Notes under the pieces: model-generated
The model's input: the letters and a program-made list of their open reading frames with translations, nothing else
What the model was told of the DNA's origin: nothing
Databases searched by the model: none
Position numbers and translations under genes: made by a program
Shown: positions 46,273 to 55,348 of the stretch, piece after piece
Layout: each line of letters opens with the position of its first letter
Position numbering within the stretch: position 1 is the first letter of the stretch
NCBI GenBank assembly: GCA_903832325.1
Contig: CAILBC010000026.1
Location: forward strand, 1-64,000
Source: an uncultured Sphingomonadales bacterium
GTDB lineage: Bacteria > Pseudomonadota > Alphaproteobacteria > Sphingomonadales > Sphingomonadaceae
Direction: 5' to 3'
DNA length: 64,000 nucleotides

Positions 46273-47525
46273 TGGCAGGTCCGCCGCCCCTGATCGCAGC
46301 CCTGGTATCGCCGGGCCGGCTGGCCAAACGGCTGGCGGGCGCCACGCTGGCACAGGCGGCGCGGATGGTGGAGCAATTGGCCTGGCGCGCCGGCCGCCGC
46401 GGCGAAGTGGGGCACGATATGGTGCCCGGCGAAGAACCGATCCGCTTTGCCGCCTCGGAACGCATGCATCTGGTGGCCAGCGATCTGGCCGAGGCCGTGA
46501 TCGGCGCTGCACCCGGCACGGGGCAAGTGCGGCTGGTGGCCAATGTGCTGGGCCTGGCCGGGGCGACCCCGGCGCTGCCGCCCGGATACAGCGAGCTGCA
46601 ATTGCAGCGGCGACGCGCGCGCGACCAGTCGTTCAGCCATTTTCTCAACATGTTCGACCATCGCGCGCTGTCGTTCTTTTATCGCATCACGCGCAAATAC
46701 CGCTGGCCGCTGCTGGCCGAACGCGCCGGTTTTCAGGGCCTGGGGGCGGATGTGGCCACGGGCAGCGGTGATCCCGGGCATGGTACTGCAGGCCATGGTA
46801 TCGCAGGGAATGGTATCGCAGGATTGGCCGGATCGGGCGATCCGGTGCGCGACATGCTGGTGGCGATGGCCGGGCTGGCGGTGCCGGGCGCGCGCGAACG
46901 GCTGGGCATCGAAGATGCGCTGCTGGTGCCGCAGGCGGCAAACCTGGCCAATCATCGCCGCAGCGCGCGCGCGGTCGAATCGACCTTGCGCGCGCTCACC
47001 GGCTATCCGCTGCGCGTGATCGAAGGCTGGCCGGTGTGGATGGCGGTGCCCGCCGGCGAACAGAGCCGGCTGGGGCTGCGCCATGCCAGCCTGGGCGATG
47101 CGCCGCAGACATCGGGGGTGGCGATGTCGGGCCCCGGGACCTTTGGATCAGGCGGCGGCGGCGCGGTGATGATCGGTAGCGCGGTGCTCGATGTGCAGCA
47201 TCATTATGTGATCGAGATCGGCCCGCTGGGTTATGATGCGCTCTATCGCTTTTGCGCCAGCCCGCAGGCGCGCGAAACGATCACCCGCATAACCATGCTG
47301 GCCGCCGGGATCGAACAACGCCCGATCCTGCGGCTGCTGGTGGCGGTGGCGGATATCCCGCCGTTGCAACTGGGCGGCGCGGGTGATGCGAAGGCCGATG
47401 GGAGGGCCGATGGGAAAGGGGGTGGCGCAATGCTCGGGCGCACCACCTGGATGGGCCGGCCCGAAACCGAAGACGGGCTGGCGCGCGATTGCACCATAGC
47501 GGTTTCGATCAGGGCGCTGGTGTGA
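46272..47525 (+). CDS. tssG: T6SS baseplate protein TssG
   Basis: A 417-residue TssG/ImpH/VasB-family protein. It has RMVEQLAWRAGRRG, EEPIRFAASERMHL, LPPGYSELQLQRRRARDQSFSHFLNMFDHRALSFFYR, a C-terminal CNF1-like region with RLGLRHASLGD, and FCASPQARETITRI. An in-frame Gly/His/Ala-rich insert (about residues 165-195; HGTAGHGIAGNGIAG) is encoded by short repeats and is not part of the usual family. The ATG overlaps the tssF stop codon by one base. Confidence 0.95.
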   Translation: MAGPPPLIAALVSPGRLAKRLAGATLAQAARMVEQLAWRAGRRGEVGHDMVPGEEPIRFAASERMHLVASDLAEAVIGAAPGTGQVRLVANVLGLAGATPALPPGYSELQLQRRRARDQSFSHFLNMFDHRALSFFYRITRKYRWPLLAERAGFQGLGADVATGSGDPGHGTAGHGIAGNGIAGLAGSGDPVRDMLVAMAGLAVPGARERLGIEDALLVPQAANLANHRRSARAVESTLRALTGYPLRVIEGWPVWMAVPAGEQSRLGLRHASLGDAPQTSGVAMSGPGTFGSGGGGAVMIGSAVLDVQHHYVIEIGPLGYDALYRFCASPQARETITRITMLAAGIEQRPILRLLVAVADIPPLQLGGAGDAKADGRADGKGGGAMLGRTTWMGRPETEDGLARDCTIAVSIRALV

Positions 47526-47638
47526 ACGAATCGATTGAGGCCAGCGACCGAGCGGCCTATGCTCTGTCTGGAAAACAAGGTCGCGAGTTTCTGATCGGTA
47601 CGCAGGCGCGCCAGAACGCCCCCGATATACTTGTTCGT

Positions 47639-47670
47639 ATTCAGCCGCATATACCGAAAACCGGCTGAAT
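47639..47670. promoter_or_regulatory. Hairpin between tssG and tssH
   Basis: Arms ATTCAGCCG (47639-47647) and CGGCTGAAT (47662-47670) pair perfectly around a 14-base loop in the 175-bp gap before clpV. No T-run follows, so this looks more like an mRNA structure or operator than an intrinsic terminator. Confidence 0.45.
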
Positions 47671-47700
47671 TTCACGACATTCGGAAATTTGGGGGCCCCC

Positions 47701-50361
47701 TTGCAGATTAATCTCAAGAACCTGATCGCCAGGCTGGACGAAACCACCCGGTCGCTGCTTGAATCTGCGGCGGGGCTCGCGCTGTCGCGAACCAATTACG
47801 ATATCGAGGTTGAACACTGGCTGCTGAAGCTGATTGACCGGCCTTCGTCGGACATCGCGCTGATTCTGGGCAATTTCGGCGTTGACAGCGGGCGGCTCGG
47901 TCAGGATCTGATCCGCCAGATCGATGGTTTCAAAACCGGCAACGGCCGCGCCCCGGCGATCGCGCCCAATGTGGTGAAGCTGCTGCGCGAAGCCTGGCTG
48001 GTCGCCTCGCTGGAATATGGCGCGGGCGAAGTGCGTTCGGGCCACCTGCTGATCGCGCTGTTGACCGGTGACGAACTGTCGCGCGTGGCGCGGGATGCCA
48101 GTTCGCAATTCGCCAAAATCCCGGTCGAGGCGCTGCGCAATTCGCTGGCGCAGTTGACCACCGGGTCGGAAGAGGCCGGCTCTGCCGCGGCCGAAACGGG
48201 CGCCAGCGGCGGTGCGCCGGGCGCTGGCGGTGATGGCGCCAGCCCGGCAGGGGCCGCGGCGGTTGCGGCCGGTGGCGCGCTGGCCAAGTTCACCATCGAT
48301 CTGACGCAGCAGGCGCGCAACGGCAAGATCGACCCGATCTATGGCCGCGATCCGGAAATCCGCCAGATTGTCGATATCCTGACGCGGCGGCGGCAGAACA
48401 ACCCGATCCTGACCGGCGAAGCGGGCGTGGGCAAAACCGCGGTGGTCGAAGGTTTTGCCTTGCGCATCGTGCAGGGCGATGTGCCCGAATCCTTGCGCAA
48501 CATCCGCCTGCTCTCGCTCGATCTGGGGTTGTTGCAGGCCGGGGCGGGGATCAAGGGCGAATTCGAAAACCGGCTGAAATCGGTGATCGAGGAAGTGAAG
48601 AAATCGCCCACGCCGATCATCATGTTCATCGATGAGGCGCACACCCTGATCGGGGCGGGCGGCGCCGAAGGCCAGAACGATGCCGCCAATCTGCTGAAAC
48701 CGGCACTGGCGCGTGGCGAAATGCGCACGATCGCGGCAACGACCTGGGCCGAATACAAGAAATATTTCGAAAAGGACCCGGCGCTGACTCGCCGGTTCCA
48801 GGTGGTAAAAGTGGAGGAACCGGCAGAAACCCTGGCCGTGGCGATGCTGCGCGGGCTGGTGCCGGTGCTGGAAAAGCACCACGATGTGCGCATTCTGGGT
48901 GAGGCGCTGGAGGCAGCGGCCGGTCTGTCGCATCGCTATATCGCCGGGCGCCAGTTGCCCGACAAGGCGATTTCGCTGCTCGATACGGCCTGTGCGCGGG
49001 TCAACATCAGCCAGGTCGCGACCCCGTCTGCGGTCGAAGATCTCGATCGCCGGCTGGGGCTGCTCGATTCCGAAGTCGCGATGCTGGAACGCGAAGCGCG
49101 CGGCGGGGCCGATGTGGCCGGCGCACTGGCCGAAAAGGCCGAAGTGCGCGCCGGGCTGGAGGCTGACAAGGCCGCGCAGACCGAACGCTGGCAAACCGAG
49201 CTGGCCGCGGTGCAAAAGGTAAAGGCCGCGCGCGACGTGGTTGAAAAGCACGAAGGCGATGATGCCGCCAAAGCGGCCGCGATCACGACGCTGCGCGATG
49301 CCCAGGCCGAACTTGCCGTGATTCAGGGCGAAACGCCGATGATCTACGACGTGGTCGATCGCAATGTCGTGGCCGAAGTGCTGGCGGGATGGACCGGCGT
49401 GCCGGTGGGCCGCATGGTCAGTGATGAAATCCGGTCGGTGCTGAGCGTTGCCGAACAACTGGGCGGGCGGATCAAGGGGCAGGACTATGCGCTCGACGTG
49501 ATTGCGCAGACGGTGCGCACCGCGCGTGCGGGCCTGGCCGACCCGCGCAAACCGCTGGGCATTTTCCTGTTCTGCGGCACGTCGGGCGTGGGCAAGACCG
49601 AAACCGCGCTGGCGCTGGCTGATCTGCTTTATGGTGGCGAACAGAACCTGACGACCATCAACATGAGCGAATTCAAGGAAGAACACAAAGTGTCGACGCT
49701 GGTCGGCGCGGCGCCGGGCTATGTCGGCTATGGCGAAGGCGGCGTGCTGACCGAGGCGGTGCGGCGCAAACCCTATTCGGTGATCCTGCTCGACGAGATG
49801 GAAAAGGCCCATCCCGGGGTGCAGGACGTGTTCTACCAGGTGTTCGACAAAGGCATGCTGAAGGACGGGCAGGGCCGCGACATCGATTTCAAGAACACGC
49901 TGATCATCATGACCTCGAACGCCGGCACCGACACGATCGAGGCGCTGTGTCGCAATGCCGAAATTTTGCCCGAACCCGACGAGTTGGCCAAGGAATTGCG
50001 TCCATCGCTGCTTGAATATTTCAAGCCGGCATTTCTGGGCCGCGTGGTCACCGTTCCCTATTTCCCGCTGCGCCCCGAAATTCTGCGGGAAATCGTGGTT
50101 ATCAACCTGGAACGCATTCGCAAGCGTGTGGTTGGCAACTATGGCGCGCGCTTCGAATGGGACGAAACCCTGCTTGACCGTCTTGTGGCGCGGTGTACTG
50201 AAGTGGAAAGCGGGGCGCGCAATATTGAAAATATCCTGAAGCGGGGTCTGCTCGCCGACCTTGCCGGACAACTGCTTGAAATGCGGGCCGACGGGCAGGA
50301 TGTCACGCTTGTCCGCGTTACCGCGGGAGAAGAAGCCGACTACGAGTTCGAAATCGCCTGA
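47701..50361 (+). CDS. tssH: T6SS ATPase TssH (ClpV)
   Basis: An 886-residue Clp/Hsp100 ATPase that disassembles contracted sheath. It has an N-terminal Clp_N domain, AAA domain 1 with Walker A GEAGVGKT at 239-246 and FIDEAHTLIGAGG, a middle coiled coil (about 440-540) of the short ClpV type, and AAA domain 2 with GTSGVGKT at 626-633 and VILLDEMEKAHPGV. I take the TTG at 47701, which yields the family-typical start MQINLKNLIARLD with a G-run just upstream; another TTG at 47689 is possible. Confidence 0.95.
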   Translation: MQINLKNLIARLDETTRSLLESAAGLALSRTNYDIEVEHWLLKLIDRPSSDIALILGNFGVDSGRLGQDLIRQIDGFKTGNGRAPAIAPNVVKLLREAWLVASLEYGAGEVRSGHLLIALLTGDELSRVARDASSQFAKIPVEALRNSLAQLTTGSEEAGSAAAETGASGGAPGAGGDGASPAGAAAVAAGGALAKFTIDLTQQARNGKIDPIYGRDPEIRQIVDILTRRRQNNPILTGEAGVGKTAVVEGFALRIVQGDVPESLRNIRLLSLDLGLLQAGAGIKGEFENRLKSVIEEVKKSPTPIIMFIDEAHTLIGAGGAEGQNDAANLLKPALARGEMRTIAATTWAEYKKYFEKDPALTRRFQVVKVEEPAETLAVAMLRGLVPVLEKHHDVRILGEALEAAAGLSHRYIAGRQLPDKAISLLDTACARVNISQVATPSAVEDLDRRLGLLDSEVAMLEREARGGADVAGALAEKAEVRAGLEADKAAQTERWQTELAAVQKVKAARDVVEKHEGDDAAKAAAITTLRDAQAELAVIQGETPMIYDVVDRNVVAEVLAGWTGVPVGRMVSDEIRSVLSVAEQLGGRIKGQDYALDVIAQTVRTARAGLADPRKPLGIFLFCGTSGVGKTETALALADLLYGGEQNLTTINMSEFKEEHKVSTLVGAAPGYVGYGEGGVLTEAVRRKPYSVILLDEMEKAHPGVQDVFYQVFDKGMLKDGQGRDIDFKNTLIIMTSNAGTDTIEALCRNAEILPEPDELAKELRPSLLEYFKPAFLGRVVTVPYFPLRPEILREIVVINLERIRKRVVGNYGARFEWDETLLDRLVARCTEVESGARNIENILKRGLLADLAGQLLEMRADGQDVTLVRVTAGEEADYEFEIA

Positions 50362-50475
50362 CCAGGGTTGCGGCCCGTGTTTTCAGGCGATTTCAGGTAA
50401 CGCCACTCATTTCAGACTTCATGCGTGCCCCGTGGACAAGACCAGACTGCGGAGCCCCATCCGAGGGAGGTGCAA

Positions 50476-50946
50476 ATGTCTATTTTCATCAAGTTCGACA
50501 AGATCAAGGGCAGTTCGACCGACTCCAAGTTCAAGGAAGAAGTCGAAGCGATGAGCTTTCAGTGGGGCGCCGGCATCGGCGTGAGCGGCGCGCACGGCGG
50601 TGACCGCACCACCAGCCAGGCCAGCGTTTCGGAAATCGCCATTACCAAGCAGACCGACAAGTCCAGCGAACTGCTGTTCAAGTCGCTGCTCAAGGGTGAA
50701 GACGTGGGCAAGGCCGTGATTTCGTTCGTTGCAGCGAGCAAGGGTGAATCGGTCGCTTATGCCACGCTGACTCTCGAAGAAGTGATCATTTCGGGCTTCA
50801 GCATGACTTCGGGTGGCGACATGCCGAGCGAATCGGTTTCGTTGAACTTCACCAAGTTCGACTGGAGCTTCACCGGCCGCGATGCCAAGGGCACCGGCAG
50901 CCCGACGCACCTCATCTATGACCTGATGCAAAACAAGGTCGGCTAA
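50476..50946 (+). CDS. hcp: T6SS tube protein Hcp
   Basis: A 156-residue Hcp1-family protein that forms the hexameric rings of the secreted tube and carries small effectors in its lumen. It has FIKFDKIKGSSTD, MSFQWGAGIGVSG, EIAITKQTDKSSELLFKSL, GFSMTSGGDMPSESVSLNFTKF and a C-terminal TGSPTHLIYDLMQNKVG. A strong GGGAGG site precedes the ATG, fitting high expression. A hairpin follows its stop codon. Confidence 0.97.
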   Translation: MSIFIKFDKIKGSSTDSKFKEEVEAMSFQWGAGIGVSGAHGGDRTTSQASVSEIAITKQTDKSSELLFKSLLKGEDVGKAVISFVAASKGESVAYATLTLEEVIISGFSMTSGGDMPSESVSLNFTKFDWSFTGRDAKGTGSPTHLIYDLMQNKVG

Positions 50947-50954
50947 TCGATTGC

Positions 50955-50995
50955 GCGTGCAACCGGCGCCTGCTGGCGACCGGTTGTACACGCAC
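50955..50995 (+). terminator. Stem-loop after hcp
   Basis: An imperfect stem starts with GCGTGCAACCGGCGCC at 50955-50970, has a TGCT loop, and returns as GGCG-A-CCGGTTG-TA-CACGC. There is no U-tract. It begins 9 bases after the hcp stop codon and 110 bases before vgrG. It could partly terminate transcription or protect the hcp message, raising Hcp over VgrG. Confidence 0.5.
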
Positions 50996-51106
50996 CGCCG
51001 TGTTCGGCCCCGCCCGGGATACACGTCCAGGGCATTCCGCCCAGTCCGGTCAGGCGCCTATTTGCACCGGCTCGCAGGTCAAGGCCAGAAGGCCAGGTAA
51101 GACATC

Positions 51107-53029
51107 ATGCCCAACGACCATTTCCTCAACCTTGCCGCGCTCGCCGGTGAACAAGTGGAGGACTATGCGCTGTTGAGCTTTCGCGGCCGGGAAGCGATTT
51201 CCGAACCGTTCGACTACACGATCGAGGTGATCACCGACAAGAATCCGGTGCTGACCGACTGGATCGGCAAGACCGCCGAATTCAACATGACTGCGGGATC
51301 TGGCGTGACCCGCGCGTTTGCCGGGCGCATCTATGGCGTTTACGGGTCGATGCTTCAGGATCGGCTGCGGATCGAGGTGCATATCGGCCCGGCCTATCTG
51401 GCGCTGTCTTATGCGCGGGCGACCCATTTCATCCAGGATCAGACCAGCCTCGCGATTTTCGAGGCGATGACCGCCGACATTCCCGGCTTTGTCAAAAGCG
51501 TCAATGTGTCGCCTGCGCCAAAACCACGCGGCTATGCCGTGCGCTATGACGAAAGCGAGCTTGATTTCCTGGCGCGGCTGCTGGCGCAGGACGGCATCTA
51601 TTATTTCTTTGTCTATGATCGCGAAGGCGGCGGAACTTATCGCCACCGCATGATCGTCAGCAACAAGACCGCCGATTACATCGACATCGCGGCAAACCCC
51701 GTGCCCTACAAATCGCAATCGCCGCTGAACACGATCGTTTCGATCGAACGCCATGTGCGCGCCGGGGCGCGATCGCACAAGCACATGTCGGTCAATCCCA
51801 ACAAGCTGGACACGCCGTTCGTCAAATCCGGGCCTTCCGCGTTGACCTGGGGGACGGTCTATCCGCACGATGACGAAACCATCGGGTTCGAAGCCTTTGC
51901 CGAAGGCGATCTGGGCGATCGGCAGACCGCATCGGACCAGAACCTGGCGCAAACATCGGCGATATGGACCGGCACATCGGGCGAGCACACGCTGCTGGCC
52001 GGCGGGCGGCTGGAAATTTCCGATGCCGAACCCACCGTTGCGGGCAAACTGGTGCTGACCAGCGTAACCCACATGGCCTATGACCCGTGGATGCTGCAAT
52101 CGGCCGATGCCGCGCGCTATTCCAATTCGTTCACCGCGATCGAGGCGACGCAGATCTGGCGCCCGCGCGTGGGCGAACCGCACCGGATCGCGCCCGGGCC
52201 GGTGGTCGGGCTGATCGACGACGATGGCGCCACGGCGGTGGGCAAGCCCAAGATCGACAACCAGTCGCGCGTGCCGGTAAGAATGCTGGGCGCGCGCGAA
52301 TACGACAAGCCGGAGCTGCCCAAATTCGTGTGGCTGCCGGTGCAGCAGCAATGGGCGCATGGCACCCATGGGGCGCAGTTCTTTCCGCGCATCGGCACGC
52401 GGGTGATTGTCGATTTTCTGTATGGCAATCCCGATCTGCCGTTCGTTTCGGGCACGGTCTATACCCCGTCGCAGCCTTATCCGTTCGATCCTGTGTCCAC
52501 GCCGACCCAATCGGGCTGGCGCTCGATCACCGAAGGCAACGGATCGATCAAGCAGGAATTCCGGTTCGAGGACAAGGACGGGTCGGAAGAGATATACATG
52601 CACACCGGGCGCGATTACCGGCGCGAAATCGATGAAGACGAACTCGCCACGATCAAGCGCGACCAGACTTCGACTGTCGAGCGTGACCAGACGCTGACGG
52701 TAAAGGGCAACCAGAAGGCGACGATCGAAAAAGACCAGTCCGAAACGGTGCAGGGCAAAGTGAAAGTCGATATCTCGCAGACCCGGACCGTGACTGTCAG
52801 CCAGAAAAGCAAGCTGGAATCGCAGCAGGAAATCGAGCTGGTGGTGGGGCCGTGCAGCATCAAGCTGACGATGAGCGGGATCGAAATCAAGGCGCCGCAG
52901 ATCAAGATCAGCGCTGATGCCACGCTCGACATGAAGGCCGGCGGCATGGGAACGCTGAAGGCCCCGATGCTGCAGATCAATGCCGACGGCATGGCCATCC
53001 TGAAGGGTGGCATGGTCATGATCAACTAG
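51107..53029 (+). CDS. vgrG: T6SS spike protein VgrG
   Basis: A 640-residue VgrG (gp27/gp5-like). The N-terminal gp27-like part contains YALLSFRGREAISEPFDYTIEV, FAGRIYGVYG and YAVRYDESELDFLARLLAQDGIYYFF. The OB-fold is at about 370-460 (VWLPVQQQWAHGTHGAQFFPRIGTRVIV). A C-terminal triple beta-helix of repeated Thr/Val heptad-like strands follows (TVERDQTLTVKGNQ). It ends at MVMIN without an effector extension, so cargo must be delivered by PAAR, Hcp or adaptors. Confidence 0.96.
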   Translation: MPNDHFLNLAALAGEQVEDYALLSFRGREAISEPFDYTIEVITDKNPVLTDWIGKTAEFNMTAGSGVTRAFAGRIYGVYGSMLQDRLRIEVHIGPAYLALSYARATHFIQDQTSLAIFEAMTADIPGFVKSVNVSPAPKPRGYAVRYDESELDFLARLLAQDGIYYFFVYDREGGGTYRHRMIVSNKTADYIDIAANPVPYKSQSPLNTIVSIERHVRAGARSHKHMSVNPNKLDTPFVKSGPSALTWGTVYPHDDETIGFEAFAEGDLGDRQTASDQNLAQTSAIWTGTSGEHTLLAGGRLEISDAEPTVAGKLVLTSVTHMAYDPWMLQSADAARYSNSFTAIEATQIWRPRVGEPHRIAPGPVVGLIDDDGATAVGKPKIDNQSRVPVRMLGAREYDKPELPKFVWLPVQQQWAHGTHGAQFFPRIGTRVIVDFLYGNPDLPFVSGTVYTPSQPYPFDPVSTPTQSGWRSITEGNGSIKQEFRFEDKDGSEEIYMHTGRDYRREIDEDELATIKRDQTSTVERDQTLTVKGNQKATIEKDQSETVQGKVKVDISQTRTVTVSQKSKLESQQEIELVVGPCSIKLTMSGIEIKAPQIKISADATLDMKAGGMGTLKAPMLQINADGMAILKGGMVMIN

Positions 53030-53039
53030 CGCGCGGGCC

Positions 53040-53648
53040 ATGGCCGGAAAACCCCTGATCGCCCTGCGTTTCCAGCGCACGGAGCTTGAGGCCAAGGCAG
53101 AGCTGTCTGGCCCGGGGCGCGCAATTCTGGCGGCCAATCCGCACCCGGGCACGCTGATCACGGCGCTGCGCGAGGCGGAACTGGCGCGCGATGCGGTTCA
53201 TGCGCTGGCGCTGATGCTGCCGCATCGCCAGGTGGTATGGTGGGGGTGCCTGGCGGCGCGCTTGCTGCCCGATCTCGATCGGCGCCCGGCCGATCTGGCG
53301 GCGGTTTCTGCTGCGGAAAGCTGGGTGCAAAATCCGCAAGGTGGCGAAGCCGAACGTGCGGGCGAAGCCGCCGCGCAGGCCGATCTGGAGCATGCCCCGG
53401 CCTGGGTGGCGACTGCTGCGGCATGGTCCGGCCCTTCGCTGGCGCCGCGCGGGCAGGCCCAGGTTCCGCCCGCGCCCTATCTGGCGGGGTTGGCCACGCG
53501 CACCGCGCTGATCCTGCTGCAGACCGATCCCGCGCTGGCGGGCCGGGTCGGCTATGGTGACTGGCTTGCGATCGGCGCAGCGCTGATGCACGGCGATACC
53601 GGCTCGATCGCGCAGGGCACTGTGCGCCAGCGGCTGGCCGGGGGCTGA
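53040..53648 (+). CDS. DUF6931-like T6SS-associated protein
   Basis: A 202-residue, Ala-rich, probably all-helical cytoplasmic protein with no signal peptide. The block ALALMLPHRQVVWWGCLAARLLPDL near residues 58-82 recalls the DUF6931 family of T6SS-linked proteins, although I hold that name loosely. It lies 10 bp after vgrG and 3 bp before tagH. Such a position is common for chaperones or adaptors that load cargo onto VgrG, or for assembly factors. No effector or enzymatic motif is visible. Confidence 0.65.
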   Translation: MAGKPLIALRFQRTELEAKAELSGPGRAILAANPHPGTLITALREAELARDAVHALALMLPHRQVVWWGCLAARLLPDLDRRPADLAAVSAAESWVQNPQGGEAERAGEAAAQADLEHAPAWVATAAAWSGPSLAPRGQAQVPPAPYLAGLATRTALILLQTDPALAGRVGYGDWLAIGAALMHGDTGSIAQGTVRQRLAGG

Positions 53649-53651
53649 CCG

Positions 53652-55307
53652 ATGTGGACGCTGCTGCTATCGCGTTTGTCCGATCCGCCGGGGGTCTATT
53701 TCGACCGTCGGCAGTTTGACGGCGGCGAAATCCGCATCGGGCGCAGTGCCAAGACCTGCGACATCGTGCTGCCCAACGATGACGGGCTGATTTCGCGCAC
53801 CCATTGCACGATTTCGGCGGTCGGTTTCGATTTGTTCGTGACTGACAACAGCACCAACGGCGTGGCGCTCAACGATCCGGCGGCGCGCATCCTGCCGCGC
53901 CAGCCGGTGCCGCTGCGCGTGCGCGACCGGCTGATCGTCCATGCCTTTGTGATCACCGTGGTGACCGCGGCCGAAGGCGCGAGCGCGGGCCTGTCGATCA
54001 CCGGATCGGCCGGGCCCGACATTCCCGCCACCGGCGCCAGCGCGCAGGACGATGTGTGGGGCAGCGGCGCGCCGGACCCGTTCTGGTCGGCCGCAGGCGG
54101 CATGGGTGGTGGCGCGGGCAGCGCCGGGATGGGTGGCGGCTTTGATGGCGGCGGCTTTGATGGCGGCGGGTTCGGATCGGGCGGGTTCGGATCGGGTGGG
54201 GGCTTTGGCAGCGGATCGGACGACAGCCTGGTCCATGATTTCCTCACCGGGGGCAATGCGTTCTTCGATCAGCCGGGCCATGCGCAGGATGCCGGGGCAC
54301 AGGCCGGGCATCACCCTGCCGATTTCGGCTTTGCCGATGGTCTGGGTGAAGCCTTTTCGCGCCCGATCATGGCCACGCCGCAGCCGGTGCAGGCCGATCT
54401 GGGTATTCCGGAAGACTGGCCGGAAGACTGGCTGAGCGCGCCCGCCGAAATGCCGGCGCCGAATATGGCAGGGATTCCTGATCCTTTTGCGCCCGGCCCT
54501 TTTGCAACGCAGGCGGGCGCGGCTCCCTTCGCCGCTGACCCGTTTGCGCATGACCCGTTTGGTGCGCCCGCCACCGGCGGCGCGGCACCGGCGTTTGATC
54601 CCTTTGGCGATACCGGTCCCGCCTTTGCCGAGGTGCCGGGCGCGGCCCCGGTGCCGCCTGTCCCGGCCCAGCAGCAGATGGCGCCGCCTGTCCCGGCTCA
54701 GCAGCAAATGGCGCCGCCTGTTGGGGCTGCAGGAACTGGCGACTGGTCGGCATTTTACGAAGGCGCGGGCCTTGGCCCCGATGACCTGCCGCTGGCACCC
54801 GATGCCCTGTTCAAACTGGGGCAGATGTATCGCCAGATGGTGCTGGGGCTGTGCGACATCCTGCAGGACCGCGCCGCGTTCAAGGACGAATTTCGCGTGG
54901 AGCGCACGCAACTGAGCATCGGGCGCAACAACCCGCTGAAGCATCTGCCCGCGATCGAGGTGGCCAAAGTGCTGCTGGGCAAACCGTTGCCCGGGTTCAT
55001 GGGCATGGAAGAATCGCTGCGCACCTCGCTCGAAGATCTCAAGAAGCACCAGCTGGCCATGCTCGCCGGGGTGCAGAATGCGCTGCTGGTGGTGTTTGAC
55101 CGGCTCGCCCCGGCCGAGATCGAACGCTTTGCCGGCAAAGTGGAAAACCAGAAACGGGGTTTGCTCGGCCGTCGCGAACCTGACCGCTGGGCAGTATACA
55201 TGACGGTGTTCGAGGCGCTGCGGCGCGATGCGACAGGCAATGCCAACGGGGTGATGAGCGTTGCCTTTCGCGAAGGATATGAGACCTTCATGAAATCGGT
55301 GCGCTAA
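53652..55307 (+). CDS. tagH: T6SS FHA-domain protein TagH
   Basis: A 551-residue protein. The N-terminal FHA domain (about 25-100; IRIGRSAKTCDIVLPNDDGLISRTHCTI, VTDNSTNGVALND) leads to a long low-complexity linker with GGGFDGGGF and PVPAQQQMAPP repeats. The conserved C-terminal TagH domain (about 370-550; YRQMVLGLCDILQDRAAFKDEFRVERTQ, NNPLKHLPAIEVA, FREGYETFMKS) is typical of T6SS FHA proteins. In the threonine-phosphorylation pathway, phosphorylated FHA protein promotes assembly of the TssL/TssM complex. It stands immediately before tssK. Confidence 0.93.
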   Translation: MWTLLLSRLSDPPGVYFDRRQFDGGEIRIGRSAKTCDIVLPNDDGLISRTHCTISAVGFDLFVTDNSTNGVALNDPAARILPRQPVPLRVRDRLIVHAFVITVVTAAEGASAGLSITGSAGPDIPATGASAQDDVWGSGAPDPFWSAAGGMGGGAGSAGMGGGFDGGGFDGGGFGSGGFGSGGGFGSGSDDSLVHDFLTGGNAFFDQPGHAQDAGAQAGHHPADFGFADGLGEAFSRPIMATPQPVQADLGIPEDWPEDWLSAPAEMPAPNMAGIPDPFAPGPFATQAGAAPFAADPFAHDPFGAPATGGAAPAFDPFGDTGPAFAEVPGAAPVPPVPAQQQMAPPVPAQQQMAPPVGAAGTGDWSAFYEGAGLGPDDLPLAPDALFKLGQMYRQMVLGLCDILQDRAAFKDEFRVERTQLSIGRNNPLKHLPAIEVAKVLLGKPLPGFMGMEESLRTSLEDLKKHQLAMLAGVQNALLVVFDRLAPAEIERFAGKVENQKRGLLGRREPDRWAVYMTVFEALRRDATGNANGVMSVAFREGYETFMKSVR

Positions 55308-55348
55308 GCAGGCGATACGGCGCGTACAAACGAGGGGGCGAGGCGAAT

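Noticed and set aside
47641..50271. 876-codon minus-strand open frame opposite clpV
   Set aside because: It is a mirror of the tssH gene; the plus strand encodes intact ClpV motifs.
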